64,000 nt of DNA from Thermophilibacter immobilis (GTDB lineage: Bacteria > Actinomycetota > Coriobacteriia > Coriobacteriales > Atopobiaceae). Under the pieces are notes generated by a model. It was not told the origin of the DNA and ran no database searches. It saw only the letters and a program-made list of their open reading frames with translations. The first letter of the stretch is position 1; the number at the start of each line of letters is the position of its first letter. Shown piece by piece: positions 25,848 to 34,103 of this stretch. Made by a program: the position numbers and the translations under genes. The stretch lies in NCBI RefSeq assembly GCF_015277515.1, contig NZ_CP063767.1, positions 1,612,001 through 1,676,000 of the forward strand, read 5' to 3'.

Positions 25848-27176
25848 TTATCTGCGTACCTTGAACACGGTCTGCTCGGTCACCGGAGTGGCGAGCGCGT
25901 CAAGCGCGACGCCCACGCGGTAGTAACGGAGCTTCCACTGCTCCTCCATCGGAGTGGCAGGGTCACCGAGGGGGTACGGGATGGAGATCGTCGGGACGAT
26001 CCTGTTAGCGCCCACCGTCGTGGAGACGGGGACGAGGTTGCACATGTGCACGACGGGGTAACCCGCGCGCTCGAACACCTTCACCATCGTTGCGCCGCAA
26101 CGAGTGCAGGTGCCTCAAGTGCTGCCGACTATGATGGCGTCGACACCATCCTCCTTGAGATACGGAATCATCTCGGTGGCCATGCGTGCGGCCTCGGCTT
26201 CGGTGGTTCCCGTGCCCACGGTGGAGTAGAAGTACGGATGGAGCTTGCCGATCTTGCCCTCGCGCTCGTAGGCGCGCATGGCGTCGAGCGGCACGACGCG
26301 GTTGGGATCGTCGTCGGCGGCGGCAGGGTCGTAGCCGGCGTGGATGGTCTTAAAGCCGTTCGCGGCACGGTTGGGCAGCTTGTCCAGACCGGTCATGTCG
26401 TAGCGGCCCCAGCGGGTGGCGGAGGCGGACTGGATGCGGTCAGGGTTGTCCACGGGGACGATGCCGCCTGAGGTAACGAGCGCGATGTTGGCCTTGGAGA
26501 GGTCAGCCACGGGCTCGGCGATGGGCACGATGTCCTTCTTGGGGATGACGAGCTCAGTCTGGTACGGCTGCTTGTTCATCTTCTTGATGAGCATCTGAAC
26601 GCCGCGATAGGCAGCGGTGTTCTCGCGCGTGTTCTCTAGGAAGGCCTGGTGGCGACAGCCGCGGACGAAGTAACCCTCAGCCTCGGCGCCACCGGTGGGC
26701 TCGCCGGCGAGAACTTTGTTCACGTAGCCAATCATGATCTTGACGTCCTTGCGCATCTTCACGGCGCCGTTGCCGCCCTTGAAGATGATGACGTCCTTCT
26801 TGAACATGTCGACGCCGGGGTTCTCCTCGTTCATGGAGGTGACCACCGGCACGCCGAGCTGCTCGTGAACGGCCTTGCAGATGTTTCCGCAGGCCACACC
26901 GTAGCGGCCGGCTTGGAACGCAGGCCCGGCGATGAAGAAGTCGCAGGGCTTGCCCTCGAGCATCTTCATAATGCGGCTCACGGCCTCCTCGGTGTTGGAG
27001 CCCATGAAGTTGTCGCCGCAGACGACCGTATAGGTGACCTCGGCGTCCTTGAGTGCAGCGTTGATGGCCATGGAGGGGCCTACGACGCCCTCGACGATAT
27101 AGGGCTCGGTGTCGGCCTTGTCCTCGCCGCCCACGCCGCCGAAGAACTGGTTGAGATAGCAGATAACACTCTTCAT
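25848..27176 (-). CDS. grdB: GrdB, glycine reductase component B selenoprotein subunit gamma
   Basis: A 442-residue substrate-specific selenoprotein. The ATG at 27176 has AAGGAGGT ten bases upstream. Codon 354 is TGA (26115-26117) inside VGST-U-GTCTRCGATM, giving the UxxCxxC motif of GrdB; reading continues in frame for 88 more codons to 25848. The residue before Sec is Thr. It acts with GrdE to bind glycine as a Schiff base and transfer the carboxymethyl group to Sec. Because grdE and grdB occur once, the complex is most likely glycine-specific. Confidence 0.95.
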
Positions 27177-27210
27177 ATTGATTCTTACCTCCTTCGCTAG
27201 CTCGGCTTGT

Positions 27211-28539
27211 TTAGACCTCAAGCATCGTCTTGACGGAATAGCCTGCGATGTGATCGCCGCAGAACCAGTTGTTGTCCTCCATGATGATGGAGCCGTCGTC
27301 GCGTCCGGACTTGCCCAGCTTCTCGTCATAGCCCCAGGAGCCGGACATGCCGTCGCGGTTCATGGCCTCCAGGTTGCCGATGACGGTCTTGCAGGCCGGA
27401 AGCTCGCAGAGCTCGGAGACATTGCCCGTGGAGACGAGCGCGGTCATCTTCTCGTCCAGGGTGACCAGCGGCTGGCTCATCCCGTCGCGGCCGGTGCACT
27501 CGTTGGAGATGCCCACGACGGGGATGCCGGCATCCTCCAGGATGACCTGGCAACGCACGTAGTCGGCGTCGGGGTTGCCGTAGCCCTCCTCGGTCACGAT
27601 GGCATAGTCGACGCCCAGGTTCAGCGCGATGTTGCGCACCATAATGGCCGAGCGCTCCTTCTGGTCCAGCGCCACGTTGAGGTTGGACAGAATGACGCCC
27701 ACGAAGTTGAGGGTCTTGCCGTCCTCGGCGAAGAGCTCCTTGATGGTGGGGAAGTTCTGCATCTCATAGGTGGCCCACTTGGAGGAAGAGGGCATGAACG
27801 AGCCGGAGATCAGGCAGCCGTCGAGAATCTCGGTGGGGCTGACGAAGGTCGGCACGAAGTGGTTCATGTCCCAACCGTAGATGAGGTCGTTGTAGCCCAT
27901 GGCCTCCATCTGGGACTGAGGCTGCAGCACGATGGCCACGTTGGGCAGGGCGTTGCGCTCTGCCGAGCGCTTGAGGACCGGGTCGAACACGTAGGTCTCG
28001 GTGTCCTCGACCTCGACGTCGGTGGCAATCTTGCCCACGTACTCGGCTAGGCGGTGAGCCGCCCAGCGCATGGCGTGGTTGCACTTCTGCTGCTCGTGAT
28101 ACTCGAATTCCTCGTCCGTCTCGCCGACGAGGCAGATGTTGATGAGCTGGGACCAGTAGGTGAACTTGGCACCCTCCCCGCCCATGTCGATGACGCCGTC
28201 ACCAAACGAGCCATAGGTGCCACCCACGGAGGTGATGCAGCAGCCCTTGAAGGCCTTGAGCTCACCGTCTCCCGCGGGGACGAGCTCGTCGGTGACGCCG
28301 GGGAACAGGCAACGCCCGTCCGTGCGCACGCGCGGCTCGACGATCTCGATAACCGGGACGATGCGCGTGTCATCACCCGGATGGGCGATGACGATGTCTA
28401 GTGAGGTGATGTGGTCGTCCTCGCCCATCAGATAGTCGATGGCGGCTTGCTTGTCGATAGTCAGCACGCCGCCGGCAAAGCCGTTAGCCTCGCCGAGCAC
28501 AACATCCTTGACATAGATGTTTCCAATAGAAAGCTTCAT
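27211..28539 (-). CDS. grdE: GrdE, glycine reductase component B proprotein (alpha/beta)
   Basis: A 442-residue proprotein, first gene of the grd operon. It begins MKLSIGNIYVKDVVLGEANG. Cys242 lies in ILDGCLISGSFMPSSSK, the position where the family is cleaved to give a pyruvoyl-type group that forms the Schiff base with glycine. The C-terminal part has GISNECTGRDGMSQPLV. A 260-nt GC-rich leader and a promoter with two palindromes lie upstream. Confidence 0.93.
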   Translation of the reverse strand: MKLSIGNIYVKDVVLGEANGFAGGVLTIDKQAAIDYLMGEDDHITSLDIVIAHPGDDTRIVPVIEIVEPRVRTDGRCLFPGVTDELVPAGDGELKAFKGCCITSVGGTYGSFGDGVIDMGGEGAKFTYWSQLINICLVGETDEEFEYHEQQKCNHAMRWAAHRLAEYVGKIATDVEVEDTETYVFDPVLKRSAERNALPNVAIVLQPQSQMEAMGYNDLIYGWDMNHFVPTFVSPTEILDGCLISGSFMPSSSKWATYEMQNFPTIKELFAEDGKTLNFVGVILSNLNVALDQKERSAIMVRNIALNLGVDYAIVTEEGYGNPDADYVRCQVILEDAGIPVVGISNECTGRDGMSQPLVTLDEKMTALVSTGNVSELCELPACKTVIGNLEAMNRDGMSGSWGYDEKLGKSGRDDGSIIMEDNNWFCGDHIAGYSVKTMLEV

Positions 28540-28810
28540 ACGATGGCACTCCTCTCTTTGTTAAGAACTGGCGCTTCCGATTGCACTCCCTTCTCCTCGA
28601 GACGTACGTTCTATGCGGGGTTGCGAGCCCCAAGCCTCCGGTACCGGGCGGCTTCCCAATGGACCATGGCATGTGGTCTCCCGCACGCGCGCGATTGCCG
28701 AAGACCGTGGCCACACCCTTGACAGCCAGCAACCTCCGTACGCGTCTCCCCGCGACAGCTCGAGTCGACATCGCTCATGGCAGTTCCCTGTTGACCCTTC
28801 GGCCAACAGT
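28540..28810 (-). other. Long structured leader of the grd operon
   Basis: About 270 bases between the promoter and grdE contain no supported gene. The transcript could form a 9-bp hairpin at its 5' end (28788-28809), a GACCA/TGGTC hairpin around 28661-28678 and a GGGG/CCCC hairpin at 28617-28631; GGGAGAC occurs twice. Read on the plus strand, the first hairpin is followed by TTTTTCT and would be a terminator. I could not match the leader to a riboswitch class. Confidence 0.4.
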
Positions 28811-28815
28811 TTTTC

Positions 28816-28856
28816 TAACCGCGATTATTGTTTGTTTTCTAACCGTGATTAGTCAA
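28816..28856 (-). promoter_or_regulatory. grd operon promoter with two palindromic sites
   Basis: On the minus strand TTGACT (28851-28856) overlaps by one base the palindrome TAACCGTGATTA (28840-28851, plus-strand reading); a second copy, TAACCGCGATTA, lies 24 bases downstream at 28816-28827. An AACAAT or AAACAA -10 lies between them. The geometry suits repression, or control of RNA polymerase access, by a dimeric regulator. Confidence 0.6.
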
Positions 28857-28948
28857 GCCAGAACCGCTTTATTCACCAATGAATTTGGCAGACGGTAGAA
28901 ACGCATGGACGAATGGCGACAGATTCTCGGGAGGTATTTCCACAGAAA

Positions 28949-28979
28949 GGCCCCGAGCAGACGAGGTCTGCTCGGGGCC
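28949..28979 (-). terminator. Terminator of the OsmC gene
   Basis: GGCCCCGAGCAGAC (28949-28962) pairs perfectly with GTCTGCTCGGGGCC (28966-28979); on the minus strand TTTCTGT follows. It lies 45 bases after the osmC stop. Confidence 0.8.
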
Positions 28980-29023
28980 AGCGGAGCCAAACTGTTATGC
29001 CAGATGATACGCGGCCGGAAAGT

Positions 29024-29446
29024 CTAGTCCTTGACCGCGGTGCTGCGCACGAGCTTGACGCCTTTTTCGGGCGTCAGTGCCACGGGACAGAGCTTAGCGA
29101 CACGCTCGGCGAGCTCGTCGACACGCTCCTGTGGCTCATCGGTCATGAAGTGCAAGGCATAGCGAATCTCCTTCATGCCGGGCCGAACGTCCGGGTCGAA
29201 GTCGCCCTCTATCTCGATGTGACACTCCTCATAGGCAAATCCCATCTCACGAGCAATGCCGACCGCGCCTATCACCTGGCAGCCGCCAAGCGCGCTCAGG
29301 AGTGCCTCAACGGGGTTCATGCCCTCGTTGTCGCCGTCCGACTCCTTAGGCTCGTCCATGATCATGCGAAGCCCGCGCGCGTTGGCCTCGACCTTGTCCT
29401 TGCCCTCGACGCACTTACGGACGCTCACCTTGAATGTTGCCGCCAT
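29024..29446 (-). CDS. OsmC family protein
   Basis: A 140-residue OsmC/YhfA-like protein. MAATFKVSVRKCVEG begins the first strand, GMNPVEALLSALGGCQVI gives the central helix with a conserved Cys, and the C-terminal CPVALTPEKGVKLVRS supplies the second family cysteine. Members reduce organic peroxides or carry sulfur-type ligands; here it lies between selenium operons. The start at 29446 is preferred. The bases around the start closely match those of yedF. Confidence 0.8.
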   Translation of the reverse strand: MAATFKVSVRKCVEGKDKVEANARGLRMIMDEPKESDGDNEGMNPVEALLSALGGCQVIGAVGIAREMGFAYEECHIEIEGDFDPDVRPGMKEIRYALHFMTDEPQERVDELAERVAKLCPVALTPEKGVKLVRSTAVKD

Positions 29447-29550
29447 TGCCACCACGTTCCCCTCTCTTGTTGATGTAACGTATCATCAGCACCTTCGGGA
29501 TGTGCGAAACCCCAGGATTTTGAATCCGAACGAGGGTGTCTCAGAGCAAC

Positions 29551-29686
29551 TTTGGACTTGTCAATAGATTTTCGAATACCTCCCGAGTAGCGGCCGCTTC
29601 ATTACTGAAGAAATTGCAGTTAGACGCTTTGCTGATTTTGCTGCTATTCGGGCTGTCCTCCAAAAACTACTGACAAGTCTCCAAAC
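29551..29686. repeat. 136-bp imperfect inverted-repeat element
   Basis: The left end TTTGGACTTGTCAATAG and the right end CTACTGACAAGTCTCCAAA are inverted copies, and similarity continues inward through TTTT and CCCGAGTAGC/GCTATTCGGG for about 46 bases per arm. The centre holds a small CTTCA/TGAAG hairpin. The element is visibly less GC-rich than its surroundings and has no open frame of note. It could be a MITE or a structured RNA. Confidence 0.55.
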
Positions 29687-29693
29687 GACTCGA

Positions 29694-30638
29694 TTAGGCC
29701 CGATTTGTCACCGGATTGGAGGTCTCCTCGGATGCGCGGACGAACATCACGTAGCGCACGAGCACGTAAATCACCAGTGCGGCCGCGATTACGGTCTCCA
29801 CGAGGACCACCGGGGCAAGCCAGGCCTGCGGCGAGCCCAAGTTGGCCAGGCAGGCCATGGTCTGCTTGGAGGCGATGGCGCTGATGACGAACGGGAAGGT
29901 GAGCGACGCCCAGCTGGGGAAGAACTTCCCCCTCAAGACGCCAACCGCCTGCGCCAGAGCAAACACGTACAGGACGCTCGCCACCGCGTAGAGGACTAGG
30001 AGCAGCCCAATCGACTTGGGCGTGACGCTCTGCACGTAGGCGGCGACGCAGAGACTGGTCGGAGCCGCGTAGATGCAGATGAGAGGTACTGCGGGCGCGG
30101 GAACCTCGGGCTTCTTGACGTAGCGCACCGTGACGAGGACCAGAAGGATCACGAGCGTGATCAGGCCGAACCAGAACGAGAGGGCGCCAACCCCCTCCTG
30201 CCCGAAGGCCGGAGCAGAGACACCTGCCACGGCGATGCCCACATACACGATGTAGTAGCTCGCAAACACCTTCGAGAGGTCGAGCTTGAGGATGAACTTA
30301 ATCGTGAAGTACACGATGAGCGCCAGGTGGATCGCAATGGCAATGAACCACAGCACCTGGGCCGCAGCTCCCAGCACGGACTTGAGGTAGGCGGCGAGGA
30401 GCATGAGCGCCATGGGAAACGTCGCCGCCACGCTCGCCATGATCGGGCTCTTGAGATCGTCGGCGAGCGTCTTGGGATAAGCCAAGCACTTGATGAGGAA
30501 GAGCACGAGCAGAAGGCCCGCTATCACGCCGCACGCCGCCCGCATCCCCTCGGAGTAGCTCTGTAGCAGGTTCCCGAGGGCGGCCAGCCCCAGGGCCACG
30601 CCGCAGACGGGAAGGGGAATCTTCTTGATGAGGTTCAT
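29694..30638 (-). CDS. TDT family transporter (TehA/SLAC1-like)
   Basis: A 314-residue membrane protein with about ten hydrophobic helices, resembling the tellurite-resistance/dicarboxylate transporter family. It starts MNLIKKIPLPVCGVALGLAALGNLL, a typical family opening, and has FPMALMLLAAYLK and FPSWASLTFPFVISAIA. Family members move organic anions, sulfite, tellurite or chloride. It is the last gene of the cassette with the HgdB-like proteins; export of a sulfur or selenium oxyanion is a contextual guess. Confidence 0.75.
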   Translation of the reverse strand: MNLIKKIPLPVCGVALGLAALGNLLQSYSEGMRAACGVIAGLLLVLFLIKCLAYPKTLADDLKSPIMASVAATFPMALMLLAAYLKSVLGAAAQVLWFIAIAIHLALIVYFTIKFILKLDLSKVFASYYIVYVGIAVAGVSAPAFGQEGVGALSFWFGLITLVILLVLVTVRYVKKPEVPAPAVPLICIYAAPTSLCVAAYVQSVTPKSIGLLLVLYAVASVLYVFALAQAVGVLRGKFFPSWASLTFPFVISAIASKQTMACLANLGSPQAWLAPVVLVETVIAAALVIYVLVRYVMFVRASEETSNPVTNRA

Positions 30639-30655
30639 TCGCTGTCCTTATCTGT

Positions 30656-31171
30656 CTAGGCGCTCTGGAGCTGAAGGGTCGGGTCTTCGGCGCCGTTAAC
30701 GACCGTGAGGCCGAGCTCGCGCGCCACGATCTGACCGACCTTCCAGGCAGCGAGCCCCGTGAAACGAATGCACTGCTCCTTGTGCTCGCCCTTACCCATG
30801 TCGAACTCACGGGTGAGGATCCGGCAGCATACGGCGTTCTTGCCGGTAGCCTTCCGGAACCAGTCGTGGAGCTCGTTGGTGAGCCGCATGACCTTGACCG
30901 ACTGCGGGTCCTTGGGCCCCTTGGGCTCGTCGCGCCCGAAGAGCAGGCCGAGCACCATGACCCCTCCGTTGAGGGCACCGCACAGGCAGCCGGAATGGCC
31001 CACGCCCACGGCCATGCCGGAGGTCATGCGCACGATCTCCGGGGAAACGTCAAGCTCAAGGTCCTTGACGACGGCGCTCATGAGCGCCTCGCAGCAGTAG
31101 AAGCCACCGCGAAAGTTGTCCTCCGCGTCCTTCTGAAGCTTGGTCAGATCGACCTCTTGCGTAACGTGCAT
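30656..31171 (-). CDS. C_GCAxxG_C_C family redox protein
   Basis: A 171-residue small cysteine-rich protein. The family pattern is visible as GGFYCCEALMSA, then HSGCLCGALNGGVMVLGLLFG, then CCRILTREFD and QCIRFTG. Such proteins are often near redox and sulfur/selenium genes but have no proven function. The start at 31171 has AGGAGAAGG upstream. It lies between the activator ATPase and the TDT transporter. Confidence 0.75.
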   Translation of the reverse strand: MHVTQEVDLTKLQKDAEDNFRGGFYCCEALMSAVVKDLELDVSPEIVRMTSGMAVGVGHSGCLCGALNGGVMVLGLLFGRDEPKGPKDPQSVKVMRLTNELHDWFRKATGKNAVCCRILTREFDMGKGEHKEQCIRFTGLAAWKVGQIVARELGLTVVNGAEDPTLQLQSA

Positions 31172-31192
31172 AGCCTTCTCCTGTCTTTTCGG

Positions 31193-31217
31193 GTCGCGAC
31201 TGCTTGGGTGTCGCGAC
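31193..31217 (-). other. Palindromic hairpin between the activator and the C_GCAxxG_C_C gene
   Basis: Two copies of the self-complementary octamer GTCGCGAC (31193-31200, 31210-31217) are 9 bases apart and can form an 8-bp stem. It may be an intercistronic RNA hairpin. Confidence 0.35.
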
Positions 31218-31274
31218 GCTCCTATCGCCTCTGTCGCAACCCCTCGACGCGACAAAAGACACCTCGTTCATGCG

Positions 31275-32042
31275 CTAGGGCAGCTCGAGCGCGGTGAGCG
31301 CCGCCCCGAGAGCCCCAGCGTATCGTGCCTCGGGGCACGTCGTCACCGGAGAGCCAAGGGCGGCACCCAGGCGCTCCACCACGTAGTCGTTCTCGCAGAG
31401 GCCACCCGTGAGATAGTACGGAGCCTTGCCGCCCGTCGACCCGGCGAGCGTGGCCACGCGAGAGATCACGCTCTCGATCACGCCGTTGGCTATGTTGGGC
31501 CGCGGCTCGCCACGACCCACGAGGCTGATGACCTCGCTCTCGGCGAACACGGTGCACATGCTGGAGATTTTCGTGAGCTCACCTGAGCGCGCAAGGTCGG
31601 CGAGCTCGTCGTGCGAGACGCCCAAGCGGTCGGCCATGACCTCCAGGAAGCGCCCCGTACCGGCAGCGCACTTGTCGTTCATGGCAAACTTGATGACGCG
31701 CCCGGCCTTGAGGCGGATGACCTTGGTATCCTGGCCGCCCACGTCGATGACGGTGCCGTCCGGGCCAAAGAGCCGCACGGCGCCGCGCCCGTGGCAGGTG
31801 ATCTCAGTCACGACCTTGTCGGCGAACGGCACGGCTACACGACCGTAGCCGGTGGCCACCACGCGCGTGTCCTCACCGAGCTCGATGCCCTTACTGGCAA
31901 GACCGGCGCGCGCCCGCTCGGCGGCGTCGACGCTCGAGAAGCCCGTGGGCATGAGGAGCTGCTGCCTGATCGCACCGCCCTCCCCCGCCACCACGACCTT
32001 CGTCGCCGTGGACCCGATGTCAATGCCTATGCCTACTGCCAT
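31275..32042 (-). CDS. BadF/HgdC-type ATPase activator (YjiL-like)
   Basis: A 255-residue ASKHA-fold ATPase. MAVGIGIDIGSTATKVVV gives the phosphate-1 loop; VIDVGGQDTKVIRL the phosphate-2 region; and the [4Fe-4S] cysteines are in NDKCAAGTGRFLEVM and SSMCTVFAESEVISL. These proteins drive ATP-dependent low-potential electron transfer to 2-hydroxyacyl-CoA dehydratases or double-cubane cluster proteins. The two partner-like proteins are encoded at 34911-37413. The ATG at 32042 is the family start. Confidence 0.88.
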   Translation of the reverse strand: MAVGIGIDIGSTATKVVVAGEGGAIRQQLLMPTGFSSVDAAERARAGLASKGIELGEDTRVVATGYGRVAVPFADKVVTEITCHGRGAVRLFGPDGTVIDVGGQDTKVIRLKAGRVIKFAMNDKCAAGTGRFLEVMADRLGVSHDELADLARSGELTKISSMCTVFAESEVISLVGRGEPRPNIANGVIESVISRVATLAGSTGGKAPYYLTGGLCENDYVVERLGAALGSPVTTCPEARYAGALGAALTALELP

Positions 32043-32140
32043 GACCAATTCACCTTTAGTAACTTCGCTTCTGCATTTTCGAGTAATTACGTTGTGCAAA
32101 TCCTTCTATATGTTCTTACTTGAGACTCTTTAATGCCATC

Positions 32141-32890
32141 CTATATGGTCCAACGCAGCAAATGCGTCTTGATATTTTCAAAAATTTGCATAATAATTAC
32201 AAGTATGAATGCCATAAAAATCACGCCGGCCCATGTATTGGCATAAATGCCAAACTCGGCGTACTTCTTAACAAAGAAACCCATGCCCTGCTGAGCACCA
32301 TACATCTCAGCAAATACAAGCATGACAAATGAGCTACGAAGCGAATTGACAAACCCAGCTATGATCGATGGGCTTGCTGCTGGCAGAATAACCCGAAAAA
32401 CCAGCTTTATTCCTGTAAGATTGAGCGTCTTCGCCTTATCAAGATAACGTTTATCAATTGTCATAATACCTGTTATAGTGGCGAACAGTGTTGACCAAAT
32501 CGTCCCATACACGATCAAAAAAATTGAGGCAACCGTAAAGCTGGGCGAGAGGAGCAAGGCAAACGGTGAAAGCAAGATAGCAGGAATTACGCTAAAGATA
32601 TAGATAATTGGATGAAGAGCATCCCGAAGTCTCTTATTGAGCCCAAGCAGTGTCCCAATCGCAAGAGCAATGAGAAGCGATATGGCAATAGCGGGAATAA
32701 TCAGACTGAATGAGAAGAACATGTTACTAATCATGAGCTGCCAGTTTTGCGCAAATGCCGCCCCTATTGCCTCGACTTTTGGGAAAAGGAACGAGTTAGC
32801 CACGCCAGTCTCAGTAGTCACCACATAGATGGTCACTAATGCGGCGATTACGACTACAGTTATCCAATACTTTTTTATAAATTTTATCAT
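32141..32890 (-). CDS. NitT/TauT-type ABC permease (SsuC/TauC-like)
   Basis: A 249-residue, about six-helix permease of the sulfonate/nitrate/taurine importer class. The EAA loop is seen as DKAKTLNLTGIKLVFRVILPAASPSIIAGF. The gene is much richer in A/T than those around it, using many ATA, AAA and TTT codons, so recent transfer is likely. The ribosome-binding site is weak, only 18 bases after the binding-protein stop. It works with the products of 32909-34039 and 34104-34886. Confidence 0.85.
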   Translation of the reverse strand: MIKFIKKYWITVVVIAALVTIYVVTTETGVANSFLFPKVEAIGAAFAQNWQLMISNMFFSFSLIIPAIAISLLIALAIGTLLGLNKRLRDALHPIIYIFSVIPAILLSPFALLLSPSFTVASIFLIVYGTIWSTLFATITGIMTIDKRYLDKAKTLNLTGIKLVFRVILPAASPSIIAGFVNSLRSSFVMLVFAEMYGAQQGMGFFVKKYAEFGIYANTWAGVIFMAFILVIIMQIFENIKTHLLRWTI

Positions 32891-32908
32891 AATAATTCTA
32901 TGTATCTC

Positions 32909-34039
32909 TTAGACACAGCAGCTAGATGCTGGCTGCGTAGTCTGAGTATCTATATTTTGCTCCGTATAGAAGGACTCCATCTTAGTAAAGAAGTCGGCGT
33001 AATCATCACCATAGGATTGCTTCGCCTCGTCGAGAGCCGACCTGTAGAGCTCAGTGTTGATATGGTCATTAATGTCCATCTGCTTGGCTTTCTCGTCCAG
33101 AAAGTCTGTCTCATCAAGAATATCCCAAGCACGATTGACTGACGCCCTAAGGGGGTCAACATTTACCTGATAATGGTCATCAAGCATGAAGGCAGAGACG
33201 TAATCATCATCAGTACCAGTTGCTTCAGCATGCAGAGAAACGGCTTCTTCTTTGTTGGCCTCATAGTAGGCTTGAGCACGTAGTAAAACGACCAGGAGTT
33301 TCTGGGCAGTCTCTTTGTTTTCTTCAAGCCAAGAGCCTTGGCATTCCATGCGACAACAGGAGTAATCGGCCATGATGTCACTTTGATAGCACATAATGTC
33401 GACATCTTGGGAATTTTTCACCGCCTGTACTTGTCCAGTACCCATGAGTGCATAGTCAGCATCGCCCCGCACCACAGCAGCCATGGCCTCGGTATAGTCA
33501 GTGTATGTTTGCCAGTCCACAGCCGTCAGTGGATCGTCATAGCCTAAGTCCATCACCGCTCCGGTTAGGGCAAAATAGCTGGGATTTGCGGCTACTTTCT
33601 TGCCGATAAAGTCCTGGACCCCATTCCATGTTGTTCCTTTCTTGGCAATGATGGGCATGCATCCCGTGAGCATATGGCCACCAAAGATAGTGAAGTCCTG
33701 CCCAGCTGCAATTTGCTGTAGGGGAGCAGCTGTTCCCGCATTGGAGACAACATCGGTCTTCCCTGTTGAGAGCATGGTAAGGGCATCTGAGTTGGCATTG
33801 GCCTGTACCATATTTATCTTTATGCCTGCCTCATCAAAGTAACCCTTGGCGTTAGCGATAGTGAGCAAGACATTGCCACTCGTGCCCGCGTTCCAGTTCA
33901 CAGTTGCGATCCTGTCTGATGAAGAACCGCCATCAGAAGTGGTTCCAAAATCTGATGCTGCCTGTGAACTACAACCCACCAGGGGTAACGCCGTCATAGA
34001 ACCAAGGGCGACCTTTACGAAATTCCTTCTGGTAAGCAT
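32909..34039 (-). CDS. Tat-type lipoprotein, SsuA/TauA-like substrate-binding protein
   Basis: A 376-residue NMT1/SsuA-type binding protein. The signal has TRRNFVK, a hydrophobic core and a PLVGC lipobox. The mature protein shows VNWNAGTSGNVLLTIANAKGYFDEAGIKINMV and DVVSNAGTAAPLQQIAAGQDFTIFGG, typical of sulfonate/nitrate/taurine binders. It ends in a cysteine pair (PASSCCV), which is unusual. Base composition is more A/T-rich than the neighbouring HgdB-like genes. The substrate is unknown; a sulfur or selenium compound would fit. Confidence 0.82.
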   Translation of the reverse strand: MLTRRNFVKVALGSMTALPLVGCSSQAASDFGTTSDGGSSSDRIATVNWNAGTSGNVLLTIANAKGYFDEAGIKINMVQANANSDALTMLSTGKTDVVSNAGTAAPLQQIAAGQDFTIFGGHMLTGCMPIIAKKGTTWNGVQDFIGKKVAANPSYFALTGAVMDLGYDDPLTAVDWQTYTDYTEAMAAVVRGDADYALMGTGQVQAVKNSQDVDIMCYQSDIMADYSCCRMECQGSWLEENKETAQKLLVVLLRAQAYYEANKEEAVSLHAEATGTDDDYVSAFMLDDHYQVNVDPLRASVNRAWDILDETDFLDEKAKQMDINDHINTELYRSALDEAKQSYGDDYADFFTKMESFYTEQNIDTQTTQPASSCCV

Positions 34040-34103
34040 ACAGAGCCCTTCTTTTTGTGGGATCACATTTTGCACACTCGTGAACAGCCAGCTAGACAGC
34101 CCC

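Noticed and set aside
19922-27176. In-frame stop codons in selD, grdA and grdB as signs of pseudogenes
   Set aside because: Each stop is UGA at the known selenocysteine position (SG-U-A, CFV-U, U-GTC-TRC), the frame continues with full similarity, and selA, selB, selD and tRNA-Sec are present.
28540-28810. Glycine or cobalamin riboswitch before grdE
   Set aside because: Fragments such as CCGAAGGG and GGGAAGCCG occur, but not in the order or with the conserved core required by either class.
29551-29686. Insertion sequence
   Set aside because: Too short, no transposase frame and no clear target duplication visible; retained only as a MITE-like or RNA element.
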